Notes: a model not told the origin generated them from the sequence alone. 64,000 nucleotides of DNA from Hyphomicrobiales bacterium (GCA_900473415.1 UCLR01000005.1:1-64000); one strand, 5' to 3'. Numbered from the stretch's first letter, positions 54,182 through 63,879 are shown. A program made the numbers and translations.

Positions 54182-56115
54182 TGTGCCGATAGCCCTCTCA
54201 CCGCGTAGCCGGTCTCCATCGCCAGAAGCAGCGCGGAGCGCAGATGCGGGAATTCGCGCGCGATCGCGCCTTCCCGCCAGAGATGCGAACGAACGGCCGA
54301 AAGCCGCGCGAGAGCATTGCCTGAGCTGCCGCTGATCGCCGCGACGACACCGCTGCGTCCGAAGTCGACCGAGCGCTGGCCGACATCGAGAGCTTGCAGG
54401 TCCGTTAGCGACGGGCGGGTGATCGCCTGCTTCAGGCGTGGCCAGGCGCGTTCTGCATCGTCGAGAAGCGTGGCGCCATCGGGGATGCGATCGATATAGG
54501 CAAGGACATCGCGCAGCAGTGCGTTGCTCGCGGCGACATCGATGGATTCCCGGCGCACGCAGCCGGAATTGGCCACGACATCGCCGGCTGCATCCTCACG
54601 AAAATGACGAACCGAGGGGAGGGCCGGTTCGAACAGGCTTTCGACCAGCTGCCAATAGCGCAGGACGGTCGTCTCCACCTTGAACGGATCGTAGAAGTCC
54701 TGCTCCACGAGAAGGCCGACGACTCGCGGGAAATGCTCCTCCGAATGGCCCTTGTAGTTGGATCGCGCCAGTTGAATGGTCTCGATCGAAAGCTCGGGAA
54801 ACCCATCGGCGAGGAGCCGCTGGGTGCTGCCGTAGAGACCAGTATCGCAGAGCACGAGCCTCCCGCTCCCGGCGGAGACCTGCTTCAGGTGCCGCAGGAA
54901 GAGCGCGTTCTGAGCGTCGATATCGTCGATGACCTGCTGGCCGGCGGGTGTCTCGCAGCGCTCATAGAGTTCGCCCTGCTTGAATGGCTCGGACCAACTG
55001 GCGGGTAGATCGCGATCGCGTCCGCTCAATGCGCGCGCGACATCGGCAAAGCTGCTGCCTCGGAATTCGCGGCTCAACTCTTCGAGCGCGGCAGGGCTGC
55101 GCTTTGCGATCGCCGCGCGTGCCGCAACAAGACGCGAGATCAGCAGATTCGCTCTGGGAGTGTCCAAAGGAAGGCGCAGGCGATCGAGGAGACGTTCGAA
55201 CGCCTCCCGAATTCCGAGGCCGCCGCGCGCGCAGAACAGCAGTACGGCGTCGTCGTCCTTGCGAAGTTGACTGGCATAGAGCCAGATTCGCAGGCAGAAC
55301 TCCGCGACGATCGGACCGAGCACCGCGCTGGCGAAGCTCTCGCTGGTCCCCGGCGTCGACGTCGCGCGTGTGTGCGATTGCCGCGCCCGATCGAGGCGGC
55401 GGCGCGCCTCTGCGGCAGCTCCATGCGCACGAGAAAGGCGGCGGCGCAGCCGCGCTCGCGGCAAATGAAGGGTTCTGATGCCCAATGTCGAAGGCACTTC
55501 GTGGTCGGCGATGGCGTCGTCGCCGACATGGAGCAGGCGGTGCGGCGGGGTCTCCTCGGCGGCAAGAATATGGAGGAAGATGTCGCCCCGTCGCTTGGTG
55601 GCCGCCTCGTCGGCGCTGGAATAGATGCGAGAGACCAATCCTGCCCCGTGATGGTGGTCGATCAGGCTGGCCACGGCCGCCGCGGGCAAGCTGGTGTCGC
55701 TGATCGCGACAATGGGCAGGCCCGACTGCCTGAGCCTCGCGGCCAGGGCTCGGTTCGGGCGCAGCGACCGCTTCTCGATCTCGATTTCGATGGCGAGCCG
55801 CTCCGACGCCAGCTCCTCCGGCAATCCCAGCACCTTGAGCTGGCGTCTGGTGATGTCGAGAAAACGGACTTCGCCGTTCCCATTCATGTTGACGGCGCGA
55901 TGGGCCAGCTCTTGCGCGCGAAGGCGTAGCTCGACGAGCCGGTCTACGGCGACGGAAACACCGCGCTCGCTGAGGAGCCGGGCAAAAAGCCCTTCTCCCT
56001 CGACGATGCGTGAACGCTCCGATCTCAGCCGTCGCAGTAGCAGTGTATCGAAGACGTCCGTGGATATCAGGCTGACGCCATCGAGCCTGTCGCCGAATTC
56101 GCTTGGGCTTCGCAC
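54169..56115 (-). CDS. HAD-superfamily (COG5610-like) protein with C-terminal domain of unknown function, copy 1
   Basis: 648 residues from GTG 56115, chosen because GAGGA lies eight bases upstream and the HAD motif then falls at about residue 20. HAD motifs are complete: DVFDTLLLR, AISDTSLP, Lys in EAATKRRGDIF, and HVGDDAIADHEVP. After about residue 270 comes a second domain with LFCARGGLGIREAFERLL, SRLVAARAAI and DTGLYGSTQRLLADG, all with counterparts in the protein at 59962. Such proteins occur in glycosyltransferase loci, but the reaction is not known. A phosphatase or phosphotransferase acting on a glycan is possible. Confidence 0.72.
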   Translation of the reverse strand: MRSPSEFGDRLDGVSLISTDVFDTLLLRRLRSERSRIVEGEGLFARLLSERGVSVAVDRLVELRLRAQELAHRAVNMNGNGEVRFLDITRRQLKVLGLPEELASERLAIEIEIEKRSLRPNRALAARLRQSGLPIVAISDTSLPAAAVASLIDHHHGAGLVSRIYSSADEAATKRRGDIFLHILAAEETPPHRLLHVGDDAIADHEVPSTLGIRTLHLPRARLRRRLSRAHGAAAEARRRLDRARQSHTRATSTPGTSESFASAVLGPIVAEFCLRIWLYASQLRKDDDAVLLFCARGGLGIREAFERLLDRLRLPLDTPRANLLISRLVAARAAIAKRSPAALEELSREFRGSSFADVARALSGRDRDLPASWSEPFKQGELYERCETPAGQQVIDDIDAQNALFLRHLKQVSAGSGRLVLCDTGLYGSTQRLLADGFPELSIETIQLARSNYKGHSEEHFPRVVGLLVEQDFYDPFKVETTVLRYWQLVESLFEPALPSVRHFREDAAGDVVANSGCVRRESIDVAASNALLRDVLAYIDRIPDGATLLDDAERAWPRLKQAITRPSLTDLQALDVGQRSVDFGRSGVVAAISGSSGNALARLSAVRSHLWREGAIAREFPHLRSALLLAMETGYAVRGLSAQWLR

Positions 56116-56368
56116 GTCGGAATCCTCGTTCCAGAGCCAGCGCCAATCGGATCGAGGAAAGCGAAGATCGTGCCAGCGCAGCGAGGCGCCCCTGCCGCAG
56201 AGGCGGATGGCGGTGTCGGGCCGATGCTCGAAAGTTGGCCTAAGACTTGCTGGTGCCCGGACAGATGCCGACGCTGCCGGTTCTTGCCGGATACTTCCGG
56301 CTCCCGAGCGTCGTGCCCGATGCCTCTGGCCACCCGTGCTGCAACGCCGGGGTGAGAAGGGACGACCC
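56116..56368. promoter_or_regulatory. Divergent intergenic region between the HAD-protein and flavoprotein genes
   Basis: 253 bases that should hold both promoters. The minus-strand frame stays open through it, up to an ATG at 56370 inside a CCATGG palindrome shared with the plus-strand start, so a longer HAD protein cannot be excluded. No clear -35/-10 pairs or operators were identified. Confidence 0.35.
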
Positions 56369-57715
56369 ATGGATGATGCGGCTGCCCGCGACATCGAAGG
56401 CGTCGAAGGCTTGGTGGAGCATTACGACGCCGTCGTGCTCGGCGCCGGCATATCCGGGCTCGTCTCGGCCTCGGTTCTGATCGCCCAAGGCTGCGAGCGC
56501 ATCCTGCTGGCTGACGAATACGGCCATGTCGGCGGAAACCACATCGACTGGTCGAGCGGCGGCTACACCTTCGACATCGGCAGCTTGATCTTCCAGGACG
56601 ACTCGCCGCTGCTCGCCCATTTTCCGGAGTTGCTGCCGCGCTACGTGCCGATCGACCCGAGTTGGGCGCGGCTGAACCCGCAGCGAAAAGTGACCGCCTA
56701 TCCCATTTCGCCGAGGGACGACGTTCTGGCGGCCGGCGTCTGGGTCGTCATTTCGATCATGGTGTCCGTGATTTATGCCCGGTTGTTTCAGCGACGGATG
56801 CAGAACGCGCGGGATTTTGCTCGCTACTGGATTGGCGCGTATCTGCTGCACCGGACCGGGCTCGAATCCTACATGAAGCGCTTCTATGGCGTGCCGGCAG
56901 AGCAGATCGACATCGAGCTCGCTCGCAAGCGGATGCTCTGGATCAGCGAGAATGCCTCCCTGCGCGCCCTTGTCGCCCGCTGGCGAAAGCCGTCGCGCAG
57001 CGCGCCGACGAACCGGCAGCTCGCTCGCCCCAAGGAGGGGTTCTCGGTACTCTACGCCGCGGCGGTCGAGCGCCTCAGCGCGAATGGTGTCACGTTCCGC
57101 CTGTCCGCTCGGCTGGAGGGAATCGAGCATGCCGGGCAGGGGCTTCGCGTCAGGTTCGGCGACAACACCGTCAACGCCAGACGCGTCATCTCGACAATTC
57201 CTCTGGAGCGCGCGGCGGCGCTCTGCGGGATCAATTCCGGAGGCCCCGATCTCGAGACGATCACGCTGCTGAGCCTCTATTTCAGCTTCTCCGGCGAAAG
57301 AGGTTTCCGGGAGTCCGTCCTCTACAACTTCTCCCATGAGGGCGCCTGGAAGCGCCTGACCGTCTATTCGGATTTCTACGGGCCGGCCAATGACCGCGAG
57401 TACTTCGCGGTCGAGGTCATCGCCGACCATATCGGGCACTCGGCTGCCGATGCCGAGGCGGATTTCCGCGAGCACGTTCGCAAGAACGGGCTGTTCGACG
57501 GCGATCTCAAGCTGGAGGGCAGCCAGATCCTCGCCAATGCTTATCCGATCTATCGCAACGGAGCGGCGGCGAGAGCCGCAGCGCTCGTCGATTCACTGCG
57601 CAAGTTCGGCGTGGAGTCCTTCGGACGGCAGGGGGCGTTCAACTATCAGCCGACCGCGCGAGTCTCGACGCATGAGGCCGAGGCGGCGCTCGGCGCGAAG
57701 CTCTCCCCGCCGTGA
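56369..57715 (+). CDS. FAD-dependent UDP-galactopyranose-mutase/amine-oxidase-like protein
   Basis: 448 residues from ATG 56369. Dinucleotide-binding motif VVLGAGISGLVSASVLI (about residue 21), followed by GGNHIDW and YTFDIGSLIFQ. The C-terminal half shows the NAD(P)-binding-like-8/UGM pattern: RVISTIPLERAAAL and ANAYPIYRNGAAARAAALVDSL. It may make UDP-galactofuranose or a similar furanose donor for the EPS, but could be another sugar flavoenzyme. Divergent from the HAD-protein gene. Confidence 0.75.
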   Translation: MDDAAARDIEGVEGLVEHYDAVVLGAGISGLVSASVLIAQGCERILLADEYGHVGGNHIDWSSGGYTFDIGSLIFQDDSPLLAHFPELLPRYVPIDPSWARLNPQRKVTAYPISPRDDVLAAGVWVVISIMVSVIYARLFQRRMQNARDFARYWIGAYLLHRTGLESYMKRFYGVPAEQIDIELARKRMLWISENASLRALVARWRKPSRSAPTNRQLARPKEGFSVLYAAAVERLSANGVTFRLSARLEGIEHAGQGLRVRFGDNTVNARRVISTIPLERAAALCGINSGGPDLETITLLSLYFSFSGERGFRESVLYNFSHEGAWKRLTVYSDFYGPANDREYFAVEVIADHIGHSAADAEADFREHVRKNGLFDGDLKLEGSQILANAYPIYRNGAAARAAALVDSLRKFGVESFGRQGAFNYQPTARVSTHEAEAALGAKLSPP

Positions 57716-57872
57716 GCCTCGCAGGTGTCCGGACGAGGATATCCCGGCCCTCTGATTGGCGGAGGGGGGGCTTTGCCGCCGGGTGGGAGTCGCCGCTTCC
57801 GGGCCGCGATACTCGATCCGGCCGCCTCGGAAAGCAGAGATTGGCTACGCCGACCTCCAAGGGAAACGGACC

Positions 57873-58934
57873 ATGCGCATCCTCCACCTGCTGAACCACA
57901 CCCAGCGGCTCAACGGGCATGTGCACGCCGCGGTCGATCTGGCCTGTGCGCAGCGACAGCTCGGTCATTCGGTCGCGATCGCGAGCGGTGGGGGGGATTT
58001 CGACGCTCTTCTCGCCAGGAATGGCATCGAGACCTTTCATATCGATCACCGCCGCCGGCTGCCCGATCTCACGAAAGCGTTCCTGGCCTTGCGACAACGA
58101 ATGAGGCAGTGGCGCGCCGACATCGTCCACGCGCACATGATGACGAGCGCCGTGCTGGCCTGGCCCGCCTGCAAGCTCGCAGGCATCCCGCTCGTGACGA
58201 CGGTCCATAACGAGTTCGAGAAGAGCGCGACCCTGATGGGGCTCGGGACGCGGGTGATCGCCGTCAGCGAAGCGGTCGGCATGTCGATGCGGAAGCGGGG
58301 TGTGCCGGCAGCCCGCCTGAGCGTCGTCCTCAACGGCACGATCGGTTCGGCCCGCTTCGAGGGGAGGGATCGTTCGCCGCGGGATCTCGGCTCGCCCAGC
58401 ATCCTGTTCGTCGGCGGGCAGCACCCGCGCAAGGGGCTGCCCGACCTGTTCGCGGCGTTCGGCCGGCTTCATGCAGACCATCCTGCCGCGCGCCTCTGGA
58501 TCGTGGGCGAGGGGCCATATCTGGAGGTCTACCGCGACATGGTCCGTCAGATGCCTTGCGCACAGGCTGTGACCTTCGTCGGTGCGCAGCAGGACCCTTA
58601 TCCCTGGATGCTGGGGGCGGACATCTTCGTGCTGCCTTCGCATGCGGACCCGGCGCCGCTGGTGCTGTCCGAGGCGAGGGAGGCCGGCTGCGCCGTCGTG
58701 GCGACTGCGGTTGATGGCGTTCCGCAGCTTCTGGAGAATGGCGAGGCCGGCATTCTCGTTCCGGCAAGGGATCCCGAGAAGCTGGCCGACGCGCTCAGCC
58801 GGATCGTCGAGAATCCGGAAGCGCTGGCGGAGTGGAGGGCGCGAAGCCAGAAAAACCTGACCTACCTGACGATCGACCGTGTCGCGCGCGAAACATTGAA
58901 TGTCTACGAAGCGGCAGGAGCGGCGCGTGCTTGA
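57873..58934 (+). CDS. Glycosyltransferase family 4 protein
   Basis: 353 residues from ATG 57873 (MRILHLLNHTQRLNGHVHAAVDLA). GT-B features: ILFVGGQHPRKGLPDLFAAFGRL and a degenerate E-x7-E region PSHADPAPLVLSEAREAGCAVVAT, with Asp and Glu ends. It begins 157 bases after the flavoprotein gene and ends inside the GH16 gene. A weak CCCTC/GAGGG hairpin lies in the gap before it. Confidence 0.86.
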   Translation: MRILHLLNHTQRLNGHVHAAVDLACAQRQLGHSVAIASGGGDFDALLARNGIETFHIDHRRRLPDLTKAFLALRQRMRQWRADIVHAHMMTSAVLAWPACKLAGIPLVTTVHNEFEKSATLMGLGTRVIAVSEAVGMSMRKRGVPAARLSVVLNGTIGSARFEGRDRSPRDLGSPSILFVGGQHPRKGLPDLFAAFGRLHADHPAARLWIVGEGPYLEVYRDMVRQMPCAQAVTFVGAQQDPYPWMLGADIFVLPSHADPAPLVLSEAREAGCAVVATAVDGVPQLLENGEAGILVPARDPEKLADALSRIVENPEALAEWRARSQKNLTYLTIDRVARETLNVYEAAGAARA

Positions 58935-59877
58935 GCACCGCTCCACGCAACTCGCGATGCTGCGGCGTGGCCTCCTGAAGGGGTTGGCGGGCCTTGCCGC
59001 TGCTCCGCTGGTCGCGACGGCTACTGCGAGTGGCGCAACCGCCGTTCCCGCAGACCCGCTCGCCGGCAGGGCGCTGGCGTTCAGCGATGATTTCACCGTT
59101 CTGGACACGAGGTTTTGGCACGCTGGCCCAAAGGCGACGACCTTCGACACCGGCTTCTACGGCCGCTCGGCTTTCGCCCGGATCGGTGGCGAGGAAGGGT
59201 TCGACCCCTACGCCATTGTGGACGATCCCCTCGCCGAGAACGGCAAGGCCCTTCAGATCTCGGCGAAGTATATCGGTCGCACGATGAGGGTGCCGGCCTA
59301 TTACGGAAACGTCCTGCCGGAATACCAGTGGATTTCCGGGAACCTGCAGACGGCACGTCCCGACGGCACCATCATCGCCGGCTGGCGGAATGGCTATTTC
59401 GAGGCCCGGATGCGCTTCCCCAAGCATCCGCTGAGCTTCCCGGCGTTCTGGTTCATGAACGGTCGCAGCATCCTGTTGCCGAAGACGAGCATCGAGATCG
59501 ATGTCGTCGAGCACAAGGGCTGGGAGCTCGATCTCTACGGCACCTATCTCCATGAATGGGGACAGCCCGGAGAGCATCACGAGGGCGTCGGCGTGCCGAC
59601 GGGAACCGACATCACCGCCGGCTATTTTCGCTACGGCGTGCTCGTCGAAGGCGCGCGATGCGTCCCGTATTTCGAGCGGGAGCCGGTGAAGGACCCCAGA
59701 TCGGGTCTTCCCGTCGATTGGACGATCGGGCGGGCGCGGCAGCTTGACGAGCAGGGGGACGTCTTCTGGCCGCTGCTGACCCTTGCCTTACGCTCGGACG
59801 TGCCATTTCCCACACCGCTGCGCGAGGAACATCGCGAGGCTCACATGCGGGTCGACTATTTCCGTGTCTATGCCTGA
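58927..59877 (+). CDS. Glycoside hydrolase family 16 protein with twin-arginine-type signal
   Basis: 316 residues from GTG 58927, placed by AGGAG six bases upstream. ATGs at 58900 and 58957 are in frame too. The N-terminus has RRGLLKGLAGLAAAPLVATATA, a Tat-like signal. The GH16 catalytic motif is EIDVVE (SIEIDVVEH), where the two Glu residues act as nucleophile and acid/base. Around it are YFEARMRFP and FPAFWFMNG, standard GH16 strands. It probably trims or cuts the EPS outside the cytoplasm, in the manner of ExoK. Overlaps the preceding glycosyltransferase gene by eight bases. Confidence 0.87.
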   Translation: MLEHRSTQLAMLRRGLLKGLAGLAAAPLVATATASGATAVPADPLAGRALAFSDDFTVLDTRFWHAGPKATTFDTGFYGRSAFARIGGEEGFDPYAIVDDPLAENGKALQISAKYIGRTMRVPAYYGNVLPEYQWISGNLQTARPDGTIIAGWRNGYFEARMRFPKHPLSFPAFWFMNGRSILLPKTSIEIDVVEHKGWELDLYGTYLHEWGQPGEHHEGVGVPTGTDITAGYFRYGVLVEGARCVPYFEREPVKDPRSGLPVDWTIGRARQLDEQGDVFWPLLTLALRSDVPFPTPLREEHREAHMRVDYFRVYA

Positions 59878-59961
59878 GGGGGATCAAGCCGGGGAAGGTG
59901 TAGCGCTGCGCCTATTCGATGCCTTCGAACGAGGGGGGGCCCTCAATCACAGGAGGTCGGG

Positions 59962-62016
59962 ATGGACGACCTATCCTCGTCGAGCGCCACTTCGGTCGGC
60001 TGGGCGTACAGCTTCGACGTGTTCGACACGTCGCTCTGCCGCCTTGTCCACGCGCCTGAACATCTTCACCTCGTCGTTGCGCGGGAGCTTCGCAGGCTTG
60101 GTGTCTCCAAACTCAGCGACGCCGAATGGCTCTACGCCCGGACGCAGGCCGAGTTCGATCAAAGGCTCACGGTGCCACATCATGAGGTCACGCTCGACGA
60201 CATCTACGGCCGCCTATCCGACTTTCTCGGCCTGGCGCCGGAGGTTGGGCGTGTCGCGCGCCAAACGGAGTTCAAGGCGGAACTGCGTCTCATCCGCCCG
60301 ATCGCGTCGACGCGGAGCCGGGTGGCGACCTTGGCCGGAAGCGGGCAGCCGCTACTCTTCCTGTCGGACACCTATTTCACGCGACAGGAGGTCGAGGCAC
60401 TTCTTGCCAAAGCCGGCTATCCGCTGCCGACCGATGTCGTCTCGTCCTGCGAGGAACTCAAGAGCAAGATCGAGGGCAGCATTTTTGGCCATGTCGCCGG
60501 ACGCGAGAACCTGTCTGGATTGCGGTTCCAGCATCTGGGCGACAATGCGCTGAGCGATGTTCGGAATGCCCGGGCGAATGGCTGGGAAGCTACGCTCTTC
60601 AGCGCCTCGCATTGGACGACCCGTGAGCGGGTGATGTTCGCATCCGGTGCCGGCGATATCCTGGCCTCCACCATCGCGGGCTCGGCACGCGCCGCCCGTC
60701 TTGGACAGGAGGTGCCGGTCAAGGAGGGCGTTCTGACGGCCGCGGCCAGCGTCGTCGGCCCGCTCTTCGCGGCTTATGTCCTGTGGGTCCTGCTCGATGT
60801 GCTGAAGCGCGGCGGGCGCGCCATTCATTTCCTCGCGCGCGACGGGCAAGTTCTGGCGTCCATCTGTGAACGCTTCGTGCGCTGGCTCGGTGTCGACGTC
60901 GCCGTGCACTACACCTACGCGTCGCGGCAGGCCTTCCTGCTGCCGGCCCTGCCCGACGGAGGCGACGAAGACCTGATCGATGAGGCGTTGGCGCTGGCCT
61001 ACTACGACCGCATCTCCCTTTCCGAAGCCTTGATCTCGTTGGGATATGCTCCCGGCGATATCGATCAGATCGCGGAGGCTTCCGGGGTCGATCCGGACAC
61101 GCCGCGCAGCGGACTGAGCGAGAGCGACGCCGGGCCGTTGAGGGCGGTGCTGCTGCTGCCGGAATGGCTTTATCCCCTACGTGAGCGGGCCCGGCAGGCG
61201 CGGGCGGCCACCCTGGCCTATCTCGAAACCAAGCATTTCTTTGCCGCCGGCGATGCCTGCGCCGTCGATCTGGGCTGGCGCGGCACGACGCAGAGGCGGC
61301 TTCAGCAGGTGGTCGGCGATCGCGTGCGCCTCGTCGGCTACTATATGGGCCTCAGCAATACGGTCCTGGGGCCGGAAGCGCAGACCCGGGTATGGCTGCC
61401 GAATGCGCCCTGGAAGACGGCGCTGCTGGAGGTCATGGCTGCGGCCGACCACACGAGCGTCAAGGGCTTCGGCTTCTCCGAGCACGGCGAGCCGGTCTGC
61501 GAGCCACCGCTTCGGGAGGATACGGTACTGGTCGCATGGGGTGTGCGCCAGCAGCAGGAGATCGCGCTTCGGTTCGTCGACTACGTGACGGAGGCCGTCG
61601 AGCGCGAGGATTGCGAGCCCGAGCAGCTCTACGAAGCCCTCGCTGCCGCCGCCCTGGCGGCATATCGCCACTTCATGCTGTCCCCGAGCTGGGCGGAGGC
61701 GGAGGCCTACGGCGCCATCCTGCATCAGGAGGACGTCAATCATCTCAAGTCGCGGGAGCTCGCTCAGCGGCTAAAAAGCGTGGACGTCTTTCGCCATCTG
61801 GTGGACCGCGGTGCGAAGGGGGCGGTGACGAGCTGGTACACGGGCTCGCTCGCGCGTTCTCGGGGAGAGTTCATCCCGGCCCTGATTTCCCGCGGCCTCG
61901 ACAAGATGATCGAGCTTGATGCGCGCATCCGTACGAAGCGCAGGAACTGGATGGCCCGGCGGCAGGCGAGAGAGGTTCTTGGGGCGAGTCCGGCGCGACG
62001 AAGGGGCGTCACCTGA
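59962..62016 (+). CDS. HAD-superfamily (COG5610-like) protein with C-terminal domain of unknown function, copy 2
   Basis: 684 residues, with AGGAGG at 59951-59956 before the ATG. HAD motifs are complete: FDVFDTSLCR (about residue 15), FLSDTYF, Lys in EELKSKIEG, and HLGDNALSDV. The second domain carries HFLARDGQVLASICERF (about 287), YASRQAFLLPAL, and DLGWRGTTQRRLQ (about 435), paralogous to the protein at 54169-56115. The C-terminal 150 residues are helical and charged, ending in a basic tail. It is soluble and cytoplasmic by sequence. Function unknown, and its position at the end of the EPS region suggests a glycan-related role. Confidence 0.75.
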   Translation: MDDLSSSSATSVGWAYSFDVFDTSLCRLVHAPEHLHLVVARELRRLGVSKLSDAEWLYARTQAEFDQRLTVPHHEVTLDDIYGRLSDFLGLAPEVGRVARQTEFKAELRLIRPIASTRSRVATLAGSGQPLLFLSDTYFTRQEVEALLAKAGYPLPTDVVSSCEELKSKIEGSIFGHVAGRENLSGLRFQHLGDNALSDVRNARANGWEATLFSASHWTTRERVMFASGAGDILASTIAGSARAARLGQEVPVKEGVLTAAASVVGPLFAAYVLWVLLDVLKRGGRAIHFLARDGQVLASICERFVRWLGVDVAVHYTYASRQAFLLPALPDGGDEDLIDEALALAYYDRISLSEALISLGYAPGDIDQIAEASGVDPDTPRSGLSESDAGPLRAVLLLPEWLYPLRERARQARAATLAYLETKHFFAAGDACAVDLGWRGTTQRRLQQVVGDRVRLVGYYMGLSNTVLGPEAQTRVWLPNAPWKTALLEVMAAADHTSVKGFGFSEHGEPVCEPPLREDTVLVAWGVRQQQEIALRFVDYVTEAVEREDCEPEQLYEALAAAALAAYRHFMLSPSWAEAEAYGAILHQEDVNHLKSRELAQRLKSVDVFRHLVDRGAKGAVTSWYTGSLARSRGEFIPALISRGLDKMIELDARIRTKRRNWMARRQAREVLGASPARRRGVT

Positions 62017-62058
62017 ACATTGCCTGCCGGCGAGGATGGTCGGAGACGGCCCGGAGGC

Positions 62059-62871
62059 TCAGCGCGGATCCGCTGATCGAGCTGTGGCACGCAGCTCGGT
62101 GTAGCGCCCGAGCAGGGCGTTCACGCCGACGGCCAGCATGAAGACCACGATCAGCAGCGCATACATGCGCGGCATGTCGAAGGTTGCGTAGGTCTGGATC
62201 ACCGCATAGCCCAGCCCCTGGTTGGCGAGCTTCGTCTCGGCCAGCAGCGTGCCGATGATCGCGACGCCAAGCCCGATGCGGAGTCCGTTGATGACCGGCG
62301 CGCGCATCGCCGGCAGGTAGATCTTGAGGATCATCTGGGCCACATTGAGCCGGAAGCTCAGGCCGACCCGGATCAAGACGGTATTGATCTCGCGCATCGC
62401 CGCCGCGACGCTGATCGCGACCGGAAAGAACGAGGACAGCGCCCCCATCGCGATCTTCGAGCCCGGCCCGACGCCGAACCACATGATCAGCATTGGGAAG
62501 AATATGATCTTCGGCGTGGGGCCGAGATAGTGCAACATTGGCTCGTAGGCGCGCTGCAGGAAGGGGTTGACCCCGAGCAGAATGCCGACGCCGATCCCGG
62601 CACCGCCGCCAATGAGGATCGCGACCGCGACCTCGCCGGTGGTGACGCCGAGATTGGCGTAGAAGGTCGGTTCGACCAGCAGATGCGCGAGCGCGCGCAG
62701 GATGAGAAGGAGCGACGGCACCACATCGCGATAGAGCAGGCCCGAGCGCGCCATGCCCTCCCAGATCGCGAGGACCGCGACGATGATCGCGACCCGCGTC
62801 AAAAGGACGGCACGCCCCTGATCCATCTTCGCGGGGCGGATCGTGGCACGGTCGACGGTCGCAGTCGTCAT
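62059..62871 (-). CDS. ABC transporter permease, NitT/TauT type
   Basis: 270 residues with about six membrane segments, starting near VAIIVAVLAIWEGMARSGLL. Family features include GGGAGIGVGILLGVNPFLQRAYEP, PTPKIIFFPMLIMWFGVG and the coupling loop around LSFRLNVAQMILKIYLPAMRAPVI. It lies 42 bases after the binding-protein gene on the same strand. The ATPase is not in the window and may be absent from this operon or lie beyond its right end. Confidence 0.88.
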   Translation of the reverse strand: MTTATVDRATIRPAKMDQGRAVLLTRVAIIVAVLAIWEGMARSGLLYRDVVPSLLLILRALAHLLVEPTFYANLGVTTGEVAVAILIGGGAGIGVGILLGVNPFLQRAYEPMLHYLGPTPKIIFFPMLIMWFGVGPGSKIAMGALSSFFPVAISVAAAMREINTVLIRVGLSFRLNVAQMILKIYLPAMRAPVINGLRIGLGVAIIGTLLAETKLANQGLGYAVIQTYATFDMPRMYALLIVVFMLAVGVNALLGRYTELRATARSADPR

Positions 62872-62913
62872 TGCAGCGTCACTCCCAATCGACCAGGCGA
62901 TCGAAGCGCAAGC

Positions 62914-63879
62914 TCACTTGCGCGGCGGGATCTGGATCAGCTCGTCGAGCTGCGCCTTGGTCAGCGGCTGGGCGGTGTATTTCAGCGCCACCGCGTCGGG
63001 GACGATGGCGTCCAGGCCGATGATCTTGTCCGGGTCGATCGCCTCCTTCGGGAAGAAGTCGTCGCGCGTGCGCTTGGCGATCGCCTCCGGAATGCCGACG
63101 AAGTCGGCATAGGCCTTGAGGGCCGCATCGCTCGAATACATCGCGTCGATGGTCTCGCGATAGGCGGCCATATAGCGATCGATCAGCGCCTTCTTGTTCT
63201 GAAGCACGTTGGTGTTGGTGATCAGCAGGCGAACCGTCTGGCTCTTGAAGATCTGCGAGTCATTGCCGGTCGCGATGACGCGGATCTCGCCCTTGTCGAG
63301 CTGGGGCAGGCCGAAGGGCGGCGCAGCCCAACCGACGTCGATCTGGCCTGACATGACCTGGGTCAGCGTTGGCGCCGGCCCGCCGGTTGCGGTCGCCCGC
63401 AGCTTGAGGTTGTTTTCCTTGATGAAGGCGTTGAGCACGCCATGGGTCGACGAGCCATGGGTCGAATAGGCGACCGTATGGCCTTCCATATCCTTGAGCG
63501 TCTTCACCGGGGAGTCGCTCTTGACGTACCAGTAGAGGTCCTTCGCGCCCGTGGTCTCGGCGCCGATGATGCGGACCGGAGCGCCCTTCGAGAAGGCGGA
63601 TAGCGCGCCCATGATGCCACCCGCGACGCCGATGTCGACGCTGTTGGAGACGACCGCCTGCTGCGTCTCGCCGCCGCCCTGGGTGTAGAGCATCTCGAGT
63701 TCGAGGCCGTGCTTCTTGAAGATGCCGAGCCGCGTGCCGACTTCGGACACCGAAGTATCCCAGTTGCCGCGCTGTCCGATCGCCAGCTTCAGCTTGTCCT
63801 GTGCACTTGCCGGCTGTGCCAGCGACAGCGCGACGCCGAGAGACGCGAGCGTCAACGCGATCGATTTGAGCTTCATCAT
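62914..63879 (-). CDS. Periplasmic substrate-binding protein, NitT/TauT/ThiY-like ABC transporter
   Basis: 321 residues. The signal peptide (LKSIALTLASLGVALSLAQPASAQ) is cleaved after about residue 26. Features of the SsuA/ThiY fold include SEVGTRLGIFKKHGLELEM, QQAVVSNSVDIGVAGG and GQIDVGWAAPPFGLP. GGGAGGAACAGG precedes the ATG pair. Ligands of this family include nitrate, sulfonates and thiamine precursors. Which one applies here is not known. Confidence 0.87.
   Translation of the reverse strand: MMKLKSIALTLASLGVALSLAQPASAQDKLKLAIGQRGNWDTSVSEVGTRLGIFKKHGLELEMLYTQGGGETQQAVVSNSVDIGVAGGIMGALSAFSKGAPVRIIGAETTGAKDLYWYVKSDSPVKTLKDMEGHTVAYSTHGSSTHGVLNAFIKENNLKLRATATGGPAPTLTQVMSGQIDVGWAAPPFGLPQLDKGEIRVIATGNDSQIFKSQTVRLLITNTNVLQNKKALIDRYMAAYRETIDAMYSSDAALKAYADFVGIPEAIAKRTRDDFFPKEAIDPDKIIGLDAIVPDAVALKYTAQPLTKAQLDELIQIPPRK

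Noticed and set aside
56116-56394. A longer HAD protein starting at ATG 56370 or 56394
   Set aside because: These starts would overlap the divergent flavoprotein gene start and add a stretch of Arg/Ala/Ser-rich sequence. GTG 56115 has a good GAGGA site and places the HAD motif at the usual distance.
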